Source of the DNA: Catonia carolina | Taxonomy: Eukaryota; Arthropoda; Insecta; Hemiptera; Achilidae | Direction of reading: 5' to 3' | DNA: 64,000 nt | Assembly: GCA_035578175.1 (NCBI GenBank) | Contig: JAQMRL010000001.1 | Location: 432,649,545-432,713,544, forward strand | Part shown: positions 21,985-34,320 of the stretch, piece after piece | Layout of the letters: each line of letters starts with the position of its first letter | Position numbering within the stretch: the stretch's first letter is position 1 | Made by a program: the position numbers and the translations under genes | Notes under the pieces: model-generated | What the model was told of the DNA's origin: nothing | Seen by the model: the letters and a program-made list of their open reading frames with translations, nothing else | Database searches by the model: none

Positions 21985-22335
21985 AACAATTTTTTACGAC
22001 GAGAAAATACCCCCCCCCCCCCCCCACCAAGAATAAAGCAGACATGCCTTCAACCTACCTCGTAGAGCAAAAAAAGGTAGTAAATAAGGCAAATTTTCAA
22101 AAAAATCGTCCGAATAAGATACTACTTCCGGTTGACCGATTTTGATGAAAATGTTCTTGTCGGGTTCCCTTTTAGTACGTAAATTTAAGTTCCAAGTTTT
22201 AACTTCGTACGCTATTACGTTCTTAAGATATTTTTTTCATAGACACACACAAATCAATAGCTAAAAACAATTTGTTTTTGGTTCATGGGGAAATGTGTAT
22301 TTCCGGTGAAAACTTTTTTCTTTTTCACATCATTA
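21985..22335 (+). mobile_element. Repeat R, diverged internal fragment
   Basis: Matches the right half of R (CTTCCGGTTGACCGATTTTG, ACGTTCTTAAGATATTTT). It includes a 16-base C run near 22010. The rest of R may resume at 22679-22755 beyond a SINE insertion. Confidence 0.55.
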
Positions 22336-22489
22336 TTTTTATTTACAACTGTCTGGTTTTGCACAACCAGCAAATAAGCGTATAATATTTATATGGTTTT
22401 TCAATGACGTTACAGTTACGTAAAGGAGGACACCATTCATTAGTACGACTCCCCCCCACTTAATTACTACAGTTAGCCTATTCACAAGT

Positions 22490-22665
22490 TGCCGGCCGCG
22501 TTGGCGATGTTGGTAACGTGCTCGCCTCTCATCACGCGGTCTTGGGTTCGAATCCCACTCGGGCATGGCATTTTTTCATACGTTACAAAAATTCATTTCA
22601 TCCTTCACCGTCTGCATTAGCAGCAATTTGCAAAACAGTCGGACGTTAAACCAAAAAAAAAGAAG
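22490..22665 (+). mobile_element. SINE T1 with tail A
   Basis: Full head (GCCGGCCGCGTTGGCG, GGGTTCGAATCCC) and tail A with poly-A. Flanked by a 13-bp target duplication with one mismatch (CCTWTTCACAAGT) at 22477-22489 and 22666-22678. The short minus-strand frame over its head is not a gene. Confidence 0.87.
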
Positions 22666-22755
22666 CCTTTTCACAAGTCGGTGAAAACTTGAATTTGAAA
22701 AAAGAAAAAAAACAATACTTCCCTTTTCCTCTATTTCATACAGGAGAAAATAAAA

Positions 22756-24059
22756 ATTGTTACGTTGAAACGAGATGGAACTTGATACTTGCAAAAGAGT
22801 TTCATCTTAGAGAAAAACAACATTTTTCTATTCTTTTACGACCGTTAGGCTAAGTATATTAACGGTAATGACGTAGGTGAAGTGTAATTGAAAATCAGTG
22901 AAAAAGAGATGCAAGACCTGACCGGGAAAACCATTTGAAAATGTTTTTATTGTATAAAGGCCCCACAAAGACGCTTTAAAGGTCTGTCCCCAGCCAGGTA
23001 ACGTGAACAAAACAGTAAAGTTGTAGATAACCGTTGTGAATAAATCTATTTGTGAATTCGTGAATTCATCCCCACGATTAGGGTTGCCAAATTTGTGGTG
23101 GACTAAATATCACCTCTCGATATTCCCCACAAGGGATCGACAAATTTGTTACGTTAAATAAATATTTCATCAATACACAATATTATTACTCCATTTAATA
23201 ATGTTATTCTACAAATTTTTAATCTCTTGTAAATCGTTCATATAATGTTTTCTTTTCTTAAATAATCAATATAATACATACATTATTCTAATCCTTCATA
23301 AGCTACCTTATTATTTTATAAGTTTTTTTTAATATTGATATATATATATTTCATATTTTAATCAAGAACAAATACATGAATGAGGGACCTCCTATACGGT
23401 TCGCCATATTGTCCCTCACTGAAATAATTTTGTACAAAATCCATCTTATTCTTCTCTAGTCGCCTAGCAACTAGAATAAATAACTTTTTTTAAATAATTT
23501 TGTCAATGTGAATTAAATAATTCTAAAGTAATAATTTTTTAATCAGCTGGAGATGTTTATTATTTTAATAGACTCAAAAAATAAACAACTCCAGATGTAC
23601 AATAAATTTGTTACATTACACCGTACAATTTTAGAACAGCAAAAATACGGTATTATGTAATAACATAAAAATTAAAATTTCATTAATTATTTAAAGCGTA
23701 TAAAAAATGAAATCAAAGGGGAAAAACAGAAGTATAATTAGATATTGTTAATGCAGCATAAAATAAAAAAAAAATACAAACATACACTTTTCCGTTATCG
23801 GTTGAAATAAACAAAAAGAAAAACCATGTGCATGTTAGTCGCGTGTTTTTCCTTTTAATTCCACTGCTTATTCAGCAATTAAAAAAAACATTGTATTAAT
23901 ATTTACCTCGACATACCACCACCCCCACTAATGCCAGTGTGAACAGCGGGGTGCTACGAGACTTTAGTAACTGTTTATTTGTACGAGTTTACTTTATTCT
24001 GATAAATGAACTCTTCTAATCAACACCTTTATTTGGCCAGAAACATTATTAGGTACTAA
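22756..24059. other. No recognisable feature
   Basis: AT-rich throughout; no transposon termini or exon candidates that I can defend. Confidence 0.4.
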
Positions 24060-25373
24060 AAAACACTGTTGTGAAACACTTACACGACTTTCTCGTGCCA
24101 ATGTAAATAATAAAACAACCTATGTTCAATCATGAGTATTGTGCGGTTCCAAGTTGGGTGTAGTTGCGGGGTGAAGGGTACGGGTGAGATTATAAAATGA
24201 GTGACGCATGCCGGGAGAACGATTTTTGTAATACTTTGATACAAAACATTAGTTTTTAAACTGTCCGTATTTAACATATTTGTTTGTATTTATTACATTT
24301 ATTCATTTAAATATTTTGATATAAATTGGTGGTAAGTTTAATATTATGAATCCGACCAAGTTAATAACCCGGTTGGTATTTGTTAAATCAAGCGCCGAAT
24401 GATAAGAATATTTTTTAGTCTAGTTAGTACACGTTACCACTACAAATGCATCAGCTGTGAAACACTACTAACTCATTTATTCTCCCACTACTATAACAAC
24501 GCACTGCATTCCTTCCAACTAGCCTATACGGAGCTGGGACTTACACAATAAACAATGTAAAATGAAAAACATAACCTAATCTTAATCACGAGTGAATTGG
24601 CTCAAAATGAAAATCAACCTCTATTAGACTTAAAAATACGGAAAATCACTAATTGACGCTAAAAGAAAAATTATGTACAAGAAAATGCTTGAAATAAAAG
24701 TTGCAGATTTTTTTATTTCCTATACCTTTAATTACATACATTTTTGTCGTAAAATTGTCATCCTAAGGCCGCAACATTAAAAAAATATAATTTTTTACCG
24801 ATTTTGATGAGGCAAAAAGTACAAGAAATCACTAATTTTCGTTAAACTAAGCGTTAGAAATAAAAGTTGTAAGGTTTTTAATGTTCAACAACTTTGATTA
24901 AATACACTTTTGCTCTGGTATGCAAGTTAAGGCTGCAGTCTTAAAAAAAAAACTTTTTACCACCTGAGCACAGGCCCTCCAAGAATTTCATCAGACATGG
25001 CGCTTACCTTATATTGTAAAGCATAAAAAACGTAGTAAATGAGGCGATTTAAAAAAAAACGTGAAAGCAGTTCTTTAGTAAATCACATAAGAGTAAAAAA
25101 ATTGCACGAATAAACTGCTACTTCCGGTTGAAGATTTTGATGAAAATGTTCGTGTCGAGTCCCGTAGTGGTACCTAGCTCAAGTTTCAACTTCGTACGCT
25201 ATTCCGTTCTTGAGAGATTTTGTTCACACAGACCAATCGGTAAAAACATGTTTTTTGGGGTTTAAGGGGCCTGAAAACGTGTATATCCGGTGAAAACTCG
25301 ACTTCAAAAAAATCGACATGAAAACAATACCTACTTTCCTTCCTTATATATTCATTAAGTGCAAAAGAAAGTA
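24060..25373 (+). mobile_element. Repeat R, old copy split by about 420 bp of other sequence
   Basis: The left end (GTGAAACACTTACACGACTTTCTCGTGCC) at about 24070 and the bulk of R from about 24541 to 25373 are recognisable but much more diverged than the copies at 3515 and 15637. 24120-24540 is not part of R and looks inserted. Confidence 0.6.
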
Positions 25374-25468
25374 AAAGTTTTTGTATTTTAACGGTGTAGG
25401 CTATAATTTAGCTACGATTTGTGTTCATTTAAACCAACACATTTTACAAGTGTTTAAAAAAAATAATC

Positions 25469-25839
25469 TTGTTTAGGTCAACAGCCGAAAGGCTGGTTTG
25501 AACCTCTAGAGGTTTTACTAAGTAAGGTGGTTTACCGAGGCCTTGCTCACCGAGTTGAAAAAGTATGCTTACTAGCATGCTAGGACCTCCGAAAAGCACC
25601 CACTTCCACCATGCAAATGACACCTTTACTTCATTTACCAGTCTGGCTGTATAATGAAATTCATTACTCTTAGAGCACATAACTCTGACTAGTGTCTTTT
25701 AAACCTCTCCCTCTTCTGTTCTTAAAAAGTTCAGGTATGTAATTGGCTGACTATGTGATAAGAAACAGAACCATTTTTTGTAGCTCTGAAACCAACAGAT
25801 CGAGTGCAATTAATAACCCACTCCACCTGTCCGTTATGA
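25469..25839 (-). mobile_element. SINE-1 copy 6
   Basis: Minus-strand copy ending, in its own sense, with TTTCGGCTGTTGACCTAAAC. The body shows the usual CCAGACTGG-type block and several small deletions. Confidence 0.75.
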
Positions 25840-26129
25840 GAAAAAAAATCTAGTTTATTTAAACACTTATATTTTTCAACCACATAAAGATTGTTTAGTA
25901 AATTGCTCATTTTGCAATGGAAGGTTTGTTGGTGTAATGTGATCAGTACAAACTAGCCAAGGGGCTTTACATCAGATCTGACATTTCTCATCTCTCATTT
26001 CATTTGTCACCTTAAATCTTGAACCCATCTTCACTAAACGCCGATCATACTAAACTTTTTTACTTTGTTAAAAAAATATAGAGGATAATCGTGAAAATTT
26101 AACAACACTGTTTCAATAAGATCACTGTA

Positions 26130-26303
26130 AATTAAGGCCGGACCGATGGTGTAAAGACAAGCAAAACTGGCTTCTATGGCAGAAAACCCGGGTACGATTC
26201 CCGTGGTCAGTTCTGACATTTTTCATCACTCATTTTCATGTATTATTAATCGTCACCGTCTGTGATAGCTCTAATGAGCACAACAGTAGGACGTAAAACA
26301 AAA
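26130..26303 (+). mobile_element. tRNA-headed SINE with a tail A variant
   Basis: The head has GGCCGGACCGATGGTGTA and a box B-like GGGTACGATTCCC; the tail contains GTCACCGTCTGTGATAG and AGTAGGACGTAAAAC, related to tail A. Clearly retroposon-like but diverged. Confidence 0.6.
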
Positions 26304-26339
26304 AGAAAACTAAACGTTATATCTACAAACTAATATGCT

Positions 26340-26585
26340 TTTCACGGTTGATGAGCTCTGCTGTTCCACACGTTTGGACCAATCAGAACGTTTGCCAGCG
26401 TTGTCAGATTGTACCTGACAAACATTACGCGCGCATGCGTATACGAGCCGCAATAGTTCACTCTCGTCTTGCATCTCGTACTGAACACGTCGATTATAGA
26501 GCGCGTTAACACGCAATACTTTATAATATAATCAGGTGATTGTATGTTTATAGGTTATAATTATTGTTATTGAAAGACCAAAAAA
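26340..26585 (+). promoter_or_regulatory. Candidate promoter and 5' UTR of the gene starting at 26586
   Basis: A non-repetitive stretch with raised CpG content, a CCAATCAG box at 26379-26386 and CpG-rich segments (CGCGCGCATGCGTATACG near 26428). It ends at an ATG in a good initiation context (AAAAAAATGG). I infer promoter function from these features and position. Confidence 0.4.
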
Positions 26586-26640
26586 ATGGCTGACGAAATA
26601 TTTAACAGAGCTACGAGAGCAAGTGTTGGCAACGTTGCAG
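26586..26640 (+). CDS. First coding exon of an unrecognised host gene (partial)
   Basis: The ATG at 26586 opens 18 codons plus one base and ends exactly at a consensus donor (GCAG then GTAAGT). The peptide is MADEIFNRATRASVGNVA. The start has an A-rich context with G at +4, and a CCAAT-bearing, CpG-richer region lies directly upstream. The next exon must begin with two bases to complete the split codon. A segment at 39446-39480, behind a good TTTCAG acceptor, would keep the frame, but its donor is a GT microsatellite and it lies far away, so I do not assign it. I do not recognise the protein. Confidence 0.45.
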
Positions 26641-27039
26641 GTAAGTCATTGGCTAGCTATGAAGTGGGTAGGGGGCAATGCACACGTTCAGAGCTCATCA
26701 TCAGCCTTGTAAAATAGTATAAGTTATTATCAGTACCACAACACTAGGCTTTAAAAAAAAACATACTACCAGATCGTATTTTTTAGCTGTAATTTTCAGT
26801 CTGAAACTATGGGGGTAGTTTGAGTGAAAAACCATAAAAATTAAATCTCAAACGAATTTAACAATTATTTCTTAAATTTTACTGTTTCTTATATTATGAT
26901 CTACAAAGTGGTATGATTAAGGTCTTGTCAAATTTTTGTAACAAAAAAACTTCTACCATGTTTATTTTATTTACGACAAAATGGTACGAAGCGATTAATG
27001 CTATTTTTTTAGGCATCTATCTAAGTTTCTTTTTTGTTT

Positions 27040-27190
27040 TACATCCATGACTGTTCTGTAAATTACTGCTAATGCAGCCGATGAAGTGTGCCAGAAGAAA
27101 ATGAACAATGAAAAAATGACAAAACTAACCAGGAATCGAACCCGGCAGTTCTGGGGGTAGAAGCCACTTTCGGTGACCACAACATAGGCC
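27040..27190 (-). mobile_element. tRNA-headed SINE with a tail A variant
   Basis: On the minus strand the box B region is CCGGGTTCGATTCC and the 3' part contains GCATTAGCAGTAATTTACAG, a tail A relative. The head differs from T1. Confidence 0.65.
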
Positions 27191-27849
27191 GACTTTACTT
27201 AATTTTATAGAAAAACATTCTGTAATGCAATGTAATACGATGACTTGAATAAATATACAAAGCCTAGTTAATTTATTTTGAAAGACACGATTACGAATTT
27301 AAAATGGATACATCGCCAAAACTGTTTAAAAAATATGGAATTTCTAAACTTTACAGAACGGTTAATGTGTCGTTCCAGGCCGGGTAAATTTTTCATTAAT
27401 AAAAATATTTATAGAATCATACAGAAAAAATTGGTTCAATTAAATCAAAACAAATACATAATTATTTACCATTGTCTACAATTATCAGAAATGTGAAATA
27501 AATCTCCATTTACATTGTATTTAACAGAGTAATTGAAACGATTTTTACGTTTCTCTAATACTTTAACTATGACTTAATTGCACTGACGCGTGCATTTATT
27601 GCTAGCCATGCGTGCAAATTTGTCACGTACGAAAAGATAATTTGAAGAATTGTTTTATTTAAATTTCACATAAGTGAATACACAAATGATCGTGGAATGG
27701 CACTAATACGTAAATAGGAAAATTTTAATGTTCTAAAAATCGTTAGAGAACTATGAAGTAGCTACGTAGCATTCATTAGTGATTAATATAATGTGAGAAC
27801 AGCCTAATGTTTACTATTTATTAAAACGTTACAAATATAATTAAAATGT

Positions 27850-28012
27850 ACTGATAGTTAGCTAGCGTACTAGCCTACAAATCGGAGGTCCCGGGTTGGA
27901 TTCCCAGCAACGGTCTGGTAATTTTCACAAGTCAAAAACCACGGGTCTACATACATAGCCCACGTAGTTGTTAATAACCAAGCAGTTAATGCGATTTTAA
28001 ATAAACTAAAAA
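27850..28012 (+). mobile_element. tRNA-like SINE with a tail B-like end
   Basis: Box B-like GGGTTGGATTCCC near 27895 and a 3' end GTTAATGCGATTTTAAATAA resembling tail B. It is diverged. Confidence 0.5.
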
Positions 28013-28123
28013 AAGATTAAATATTTACTTCAGACAACTTTTGCACAGACTCGGTAGGCTTAATATTTTGATCATATAAACAATCAAATTATAATTTAGT
28101 ATTTTAAGTTTATTTATCTAAAA

Positions 28124-28514
28124 TGCCAATAACGGCAGGTGGAGTGTTAAATTAATTGCACTCGATCTGTTGGTTCAGGGCTACAAAAAAATAGTTCTGT
28201 TTCTTATCACATATTCAGCCAATTATATTAATGAACTATTTAAGAACAGAGGAGGTAGAAATGTAAAAGACACTAGTCAATTATCTCCTATGAGAGTAAT
28301 GAATTTCACTATACAGCCAAACCCTGTGGTGAATGAAGTGAAGGTGTCATTTGCAGGGTGGAAAGTAGGTGCTTTTTGAAGGGCCTGGCGTGCTGATAAG
28401 CATACTCTTTCAACTCAGTGAGGAAGGCAACAGTAAACCACCACACTCCTCGTTTTTACTCAGTAACACCTCTACAGGTTCAAACCAGCCTGTCGGCTGT
28501 TGACCTAAACAACA
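28124..28514 (+). mobile_element. SINE-1 copy 7
   Basis: Starts TGCCAATAACGGC and ends CAGCCTGTCGGCTGTTGACC; the terminal AGCC/GGCT stem is preserved with a TGTC loop. Confidence 0.8.
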
Positions 28515-28529
28515 TATTATTAACAACGG

Positions 28530-28612
28530 TGGGTTTTGATTTATAATAATTTTCAGACCCTAGCCAGAAATCGAACCCAGGACCTATGCATTGTAGGTTA
28601 GCGCTCAAGGAC
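28530..28612 (-). mobile_element. Short tRNA-SINE fragment
   Basis: Contains, on the minus strand, CCTGGGTTCGATTTCTGGC, the box B part of the same head class as 53290-53425. Confidence 0.45.
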
Positions 28613-28666
28613 CCTAGAAAATAAAACCATCTACACTTTTAATTTAACTTTTTTTTTTTACAGAGT

Positions 28667-28830
28667 TTGGCGTAAATTAGTGATTTTCCGCATTCGCCAA
28701 TCCTGAAGAGGTTGACACTTTCAAATTGCGTCATTCACTCATGATTAAAATTAGGTTATGTTTTTCATACTACATTATTTACCTCGGAAAGAGAAAGTCG
28801 TGTGAGTGTTTCACACCAGATTTTTAATCA
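28667..28830 (-). mobile_element. Repeat R, terminal fragment
   Basis: Carries the R end in inverse orientation (GAGAAAGTCGTGTGAGTG, then TTTCACACCAGATTTTT). Confidence 0.65.
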
Positions 28831-29559
28831 ACTAAGCATTACCGAGGTTTTTTTTCTACAATACAGGTACTTATTTATAAAAAGTACAAAAACCTTAAAA
28901 GTAAGAACAACCAAAAAGAAAAAAAAAACGCTACCAATTAATTTTTCCCGATTTGTTAAGAACACATTTTTCAAAGGTTGTAAGATTTAGATATGCTAAA
29001 AAGGTAATATGTAATATAATAAGATCCAGTTATGTTAGCGGGTAATTTCGTTTTGAGATTAAAGCGAGAAAACTGTAAAACAGTATCAATCAATATTATA
29101 TATTAAAGATAATATCAGAGTAATAATACGACTTAGAAATAGTTCAGCACTGTAATTAAGAAAAATAAGTTATGCACTGCCCACAATGTCATTAAGGAGG
29201 CTAATCATAATCATAGCATGATGCATGCTCTCCGGTCTCCACACTCCCAACAAACAACCACCACACATGTGGTTAAATCATTATATACCAATTTGCACAC
29301 ACCACAGATTATACTTTTCTTTCTATTCCAGTATAATGCAATTTCATTGTTGTTTTTTTTTAAAGGAAACCTTCAATTTTAAAACCTATTAAATAATTTT
29401 TATAAAAATATAATTTTTACATGACTATTCATCTTGATAAACTGTGCTTGAAAACTTACAATTAATTATTTGCCCCCCCCCCTACCTGAACTTGATATAT
29501 TAATTTCCAAACAATGGAAAACTATGGTTTTTCTTTATTGTATTTATAATAATTAAACA
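28831..29559. other. No recognisable feature
   Basis: AT-rich DNA without a supported gene or repeat terminus. A C run lies near 29475. Confidence 0.4.
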
Positions 29560-29957
29560 TGCCCAAAACGGGCAGGTGGAGTGTTATTTTAATTGCATTC
29601 TATCTGTTTGGTCCAGGGCTAAAGAAAATAGTTCTGTTTCTTATCACATAGTCAGCCACTTATATGACTGAACTATTTAAGAACATAAGCGGTAGAGGTG
29701 TAAAAGACACTAGTCAGAGTTATCTCCTCTGAGAGTAATGAATTTCACTAAGCAGCCAGACCCTGTGGTGAATGAAGTGAAGGTGTCATTTGCAGGGTGG
29801 AAAGTGAGTGCTTTTCGGAGGGCCTGGCATGCTGATAAACATACTCTTTCAACTCAGTGAGGAAGGCAATGGTAAACCACCTTACTCCTCGTTTTTACTT
29901 AGTAAAACCTCTAGAGGTTCAAACCAGCCTTTCGGCTGTTGACCTAAACAACAACAA
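29560..29957 (+). mobile_element. SINE-1 copy 8
   Basis: Well preserved from TGCCCAAAACGGGC to CTAAACAACAACAA with the terminal stem AGCC-TTTC-GGCT. A possible target duplication, AATAATTA, lies at its borders. Confidence 0.83.
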
Positions 29958-30449
29958 TAATTATACGTAATTTTGGTGAGGAACATTATCTAAACAAAAC
30001 AACTGGAAATACGAATTATTATTTGGAAAATATAAGAAAACCAAACCAAGAAGGATTTCTAAATTTGATTCGAGTGGTTTATTTTAAAAAATAAAATGAT
30101 TAAAAACCACCAGAAACGCTCAAAGAATGAGTAACAATACTTATTAATTGTTAAGTACTTTCATCGCTTTATCGTATCGGCAGTTCATGACAACACTTAA
30201 AATTACACAATATTATAACTTCATTTTTCCAGAAATGTAAAACCTCGTCATGACATACAGAGGAGGTTTACATCTCTAAAAAAATAAATTTTATAATTAT
30301 GTAATTTTAGGTGTTATCATGAGGTGCCGATAAGGGTAAAGCCACGAGACTACTTCACGATTGGTAAGTGTTCTAGTACATTCTTCGATCGTTTCTGGTT
30401 ATTTTCAACATAATTTCCTTTTAAATATAGAGATGCATTTTCTACTAAG

Positions 30450-30630
30450 GGTCAAAAGTTGTACGAGGGAGGACAGAATGAGAAATGGTGATATAAGGAA
30501 AGAGTCGCAAAAACAGAAAGTGTAAATGAAAAGATCCGTTATGATCACAATAAATGGAAGGAGCATCTTCAGAAAGTAATGGAAAACATAAATTTCAAAA
30601 CAAGGTTCCGAGAGTAAAAAGTTAGGCGAG
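30450..30630 (+). pseudogene. Possible decayed LINE C-terminal fragment
   Basis: Conceptual translation with one frame change gives RMRNGDIRKE and NEKIRYDHNKWKEHLQKVM, resembling the 'RN..IR.E ... I....KW..H..RM' tail of LINE reverse transcriptases, such as the better one at 53001-53262. Weak evidence. Confidence 0.25.
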
Positions 30631-31809
30631 ACCTCTACAATGGCGGGAGTGATTTATTTTACTTACAGCTTTCTTATAAGAAATAAAATATTTTGATGCC
30701 GAAACAGGCTAGATGGCCTACACCATGAAGAGAGAATACTTAATACAAAATTATTTCCCAAGTTAATAAAATAGGATTTAGATTCGTAAAAATATTTTTC
30801 TAGAAAAAAATCTCTAATAATCAAATGGGTAAATCAAAAATGCCAGAAACCAAAAGACCTAAGGGCAGCCCCTTAAAAGAATAAAAGGAAACATAGTCGG
30901 TCATCAGTTACTCGAGGGATAACTTGAAAGATCAATTAAGACAATATTCATGATATTCTACCAGCAAAAGACTTTTTTGTAAATTAAGCACAAATTCTCA
31001 ACAATTTTAGAAGTTAACAACTCAACAGCTTGAAGTTAAGACAAAGTACTTCGAAAATAAACATTAAGTTTACTTTAATACTTTCTTCGTGAAATAGTGA
31101 AAATAAGGCGAACCTACACAACACATCTTTTGCTTTCAATAAATACAAAATTAATTTCAAAATAGTGCTTGAAATCTAGTTAAAATTTAAGAGTAACGTT
31201 TGTAAAGAGAAAAATTTATAATTTGTAATACACACAGAAGATCTTTCTTACATAAAATAAACATAACTCAAAAATTGTTATTTCAAGTTCAAATATGTCT
31301 TTCATAACCACAATACATCCCGTTGATAATTCTGCTCTCGCTGATGTAGAATTAAATTCTTTACACTTGGGTTGTGCTTACAAATGAGAGACAAAACATG
31401 GAAAATGCTGTTAATAAATATTTTTCATGAAAGAAGTTAATTGTACAACTTAACATTTCATACTTAATAAGGAGAGTAATATATCTATTATTGGTACTTG
31501 ATGAGTTAGAAACTAACTGAAATTGAAGCAAGATATGCTCTGAAACTACAAAACAACAAAAATATTTCCAGTACGCAAGTGAATGCCTACAAACAACCCA
31601 GCTACATAAAGCCAAAACCTAAAAACAAACGCAAAGAACAGGTTTACGAGGGAGAGAATAATCATGAAAATCACCATGAGTATAAATGACTGATGAAGAC
31701 AATCAGAAAACAAACACACAAATCCTAGTCATTTACACAAAATGGAAGATAAATTATTAACAAAAGTTTTCCAACACTAGATAACAAACCTAAACTTCCT
31801 GAGTAAATA

Positions 31810-32240
31810 GTTTAATAACGTCTGAAAGAACCAAGAAATGCTGGAATAAAATGGAAAAAATATATTGGTATCAAACCGTGTTACACACTGAAAATTCAGG
31901 AACCTAAACACTATTTGGAGGATACCATGGACCGTGAGTTATCAGCATAACCAAAAAAAGAAGGAAAACTACCTATTTTTGGTCATTTATACATGAATGA
32001 TAAATATGAGCTTCTTAGACTTATTTTTGAGGGCAAATTTGAAGATACGAGCAGACCTAGATGAAGGAAATTTTCGTGGTAGAAGAACATTAGAGATTGG
32101 ATAAACATGAGTTTACACACTATTTTGAGGGTAAACTCCCATGATATAGAGCGATTTAACAGAGATATTGCCAATTTTCATTGATGGAGTTGGCATATGT
32201 ACTTAATCGCAGATGGACAGAAGAAAGATGAAACATTTAC
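31810..32240 (+). pseudogene. Degenerate RTE-type LINE 3' remnant
   Basis: The plus strand encodes, with stops, GHLYMNDKYELLRLIFEGKF and later RKFSW and NIRDW, the C-terminal 'GH..R...Y.LL.LI.EGK...R.R.GRRK.SWL.NIR.W' pattern of RTE-like reverse transcriptases. Earlier parts are unreadable. It is a dead 5'-truncated copy. Confidence 0.6.
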
Positions 32241-32469
32241 AATGAAAGAACACAAAGAATATGAGGCACAAAAATACATGAAGTTCTTTTTAATGTGGCT
32301 TATACTGGCTCTAAATTAAATAACGTGTTATTTATATTCTTATTAGGTTTCCATAAAATATCTAATATTTTTCTGCACAAACAACGCGCAATTAACATTG
32401 AAATTTTCATCCAGGACAAAAAATATTACTACTCTTAATCATTACTCTGGCATCGCTGTCGTTGCTTTA

Positions 32470-33060
32470 AGTCAAGAAGGAAGAGACGCCATTTTGAGTT
32501 TGTTGTCTGTTGTTTAAGCTTTATACTGCTTCATTAGAATGGTACAGTTGATTGAACATCCTGCCGTGTGTGAGATTAGATCTGTTATTCGCTTTCTGGA
32601 TACGAAGAACACTAAACCAGTCAAAATTCTTAGACAGATTTGCGAAATGTACGGAGAAAATGCAATGAGTGAGTCAATGGTAAGAAATGGGTCGGACAGT
32701 TCAACGAACAATGTGATACATTGCATTCATGACAATGCTAGACCCTCACACTGTAAACATGTCACGACCAACTCTTACAGGACTTCGGCTGGATCCAATT
32801 TGGCCACCCACTGTATGCAACTTTCATTTCTTTTTGCTTAGTAAATTTTCCTTGGTAGACAACACAGGCAGCTATGATATAAAAAGAAGGCATAGAAAAA
32901 CTTATGCCACGCTATGGCAAGTGCCTCCAAAATAGTGGAAACTACGTGAAAGGATAGTGTACAAATTGTAGTTTGTTTTGCAATACTTAGTTTTCCTGTA
33001 TCTGTACTCATTTTTTGTAATAATTACCACAAGAAACTTACTTTCTGGATACACCTTGTG
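32470..33060 (+). pseudogene. Decayed mariner transposase remnant
   Basis: The frame from 32539 shows the mariner helix-turn-helix region (EIRSVIRFLDTKNTKPVKIL, RQICEMYGENAM, SESMVRK). A one-base frame change then gives the continuation WVGQFNE, after which a deletion jumps to a DNARP block. The right end (AGAAACTTACTTTCTGGATACACC region) resembles the termini of the element at 50170-50757. The catalytic core is missing; inactive. Confidence 0.65.
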
Positions 33061-33061
33061 A

Positions 33062-34320
33062 ATTCCGAAAAACTCGTATAACGGAAAAATATTAAAGCCT
33101 AAATTTTAGATAAGGCAAGAAACCAGATAAGGAAATCATGGATGAAGTTAAGTACAAAAATTTATAAAATCGCTTCTAAAAATTTGGTAGGTCAGTATTA
33201 TTACAGAATAAAGCTGTCTTTCTAAACAAGAGGGGGACACAGTACATCCTGCGTTTCAGAAAAAGAGGAGGAAACAAATAACAAACTTACTGCTTGATTA
33301 TTACAAGAAAATAACTTCCTACTGAAAAATCTACAAACCTAAGAGTGTGTTTAGAAATCTTTTTTTTATTGAATTAATAACTTTGTTATTACCTCATTTG
33401 TGGTACCAACCGCTGGGTATCACTAAAAGTACACCTAAACTTTATCAGTCAGTTCAAATTTTATTGCTTTAAAAGGTAACCTGTTTGCTCTTTACGACAT
33501 TTAACTAGGGTTCACTTAACTGATTAACTTCTTACATATTAAACATGAGATTTGAAAATCGTGTGGTGGTATAAGAATTTCATTCTTGTTATAACAAAGT
33601 TACTCGAAAACAGCCACAATTTGCAAAACATGAATAATAATAAAAACAAATCACTGGATGATTTTTATCTGAAAGTTATAAATGCACTATTGCCAACAAT
33701 AGAAAACCTGAGATTATCAGTGCGCAAACAAAAGACCGAACCACCCTCCACACGCTCTAGTGAAACATTAAGAATACCAAAACTCAAACAATGTGTGTGT
33801 ATATATAAAAAATAGTGCATAAGAAACAATTTTCATTATCAGAAACTCATTTAGGATACAATATTAGCACTGAAGCTACCGCATAACATTATCAGTGGCT
33901 ACTTTGAACCAAAACATAAATTATTCAGGAAAAAATTTCAGCGCTTCAGGATATTCATAGATCACTAACGCCCAGCAGCAAATGTGTCAACAGAAATTTG
34001 ATGAATTTCTGTAATGCTTAAAAAAAACCATACTGTTCTTCATGATACACCACTTTGGCTTCAGTTAGTCTCTTACTTTCGAATAACATAAAAACAACTA
34101 TTCACAACACACCCTAAGCAAGTGCATGCTGCATTAGATCTGCACCCATCCACTAGCCAGTTTAACAGAGACTCATCGGTGGAAAGTCAAAGAAAAACAT
34201 TCAAAGACAGATATACAACCACTAACTTTTCTTAAAAAAAAAACCATTCATAAGACCCTACAGCCATCCACACATACTTTATACAGTAGAATGTTTCTAA
34301 TTCAGCATCTTCCATAATTG
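33062..34320. other. No supported feature
   Basis: One 87-residue open frame (33552-33815) has no recognisable domain, no start context and no splice support. Otherwise nothing. Confidence 0.35.

Noticed and set aside
33390..33419. 30-nt candidate third exon for the minus-strand gene, reading DTQRLVPQM in phase
   Set aside because: Phase fits, but the acceptor has no pyrimidine tract and a 30-nt open stretch in the right phase is expected by chance in 10 kb.
33552..33815. 87-residue plus-strand frame
   Set aside because: No domain, repeat membership or splice support; composition is that of random AT-rich DNA.
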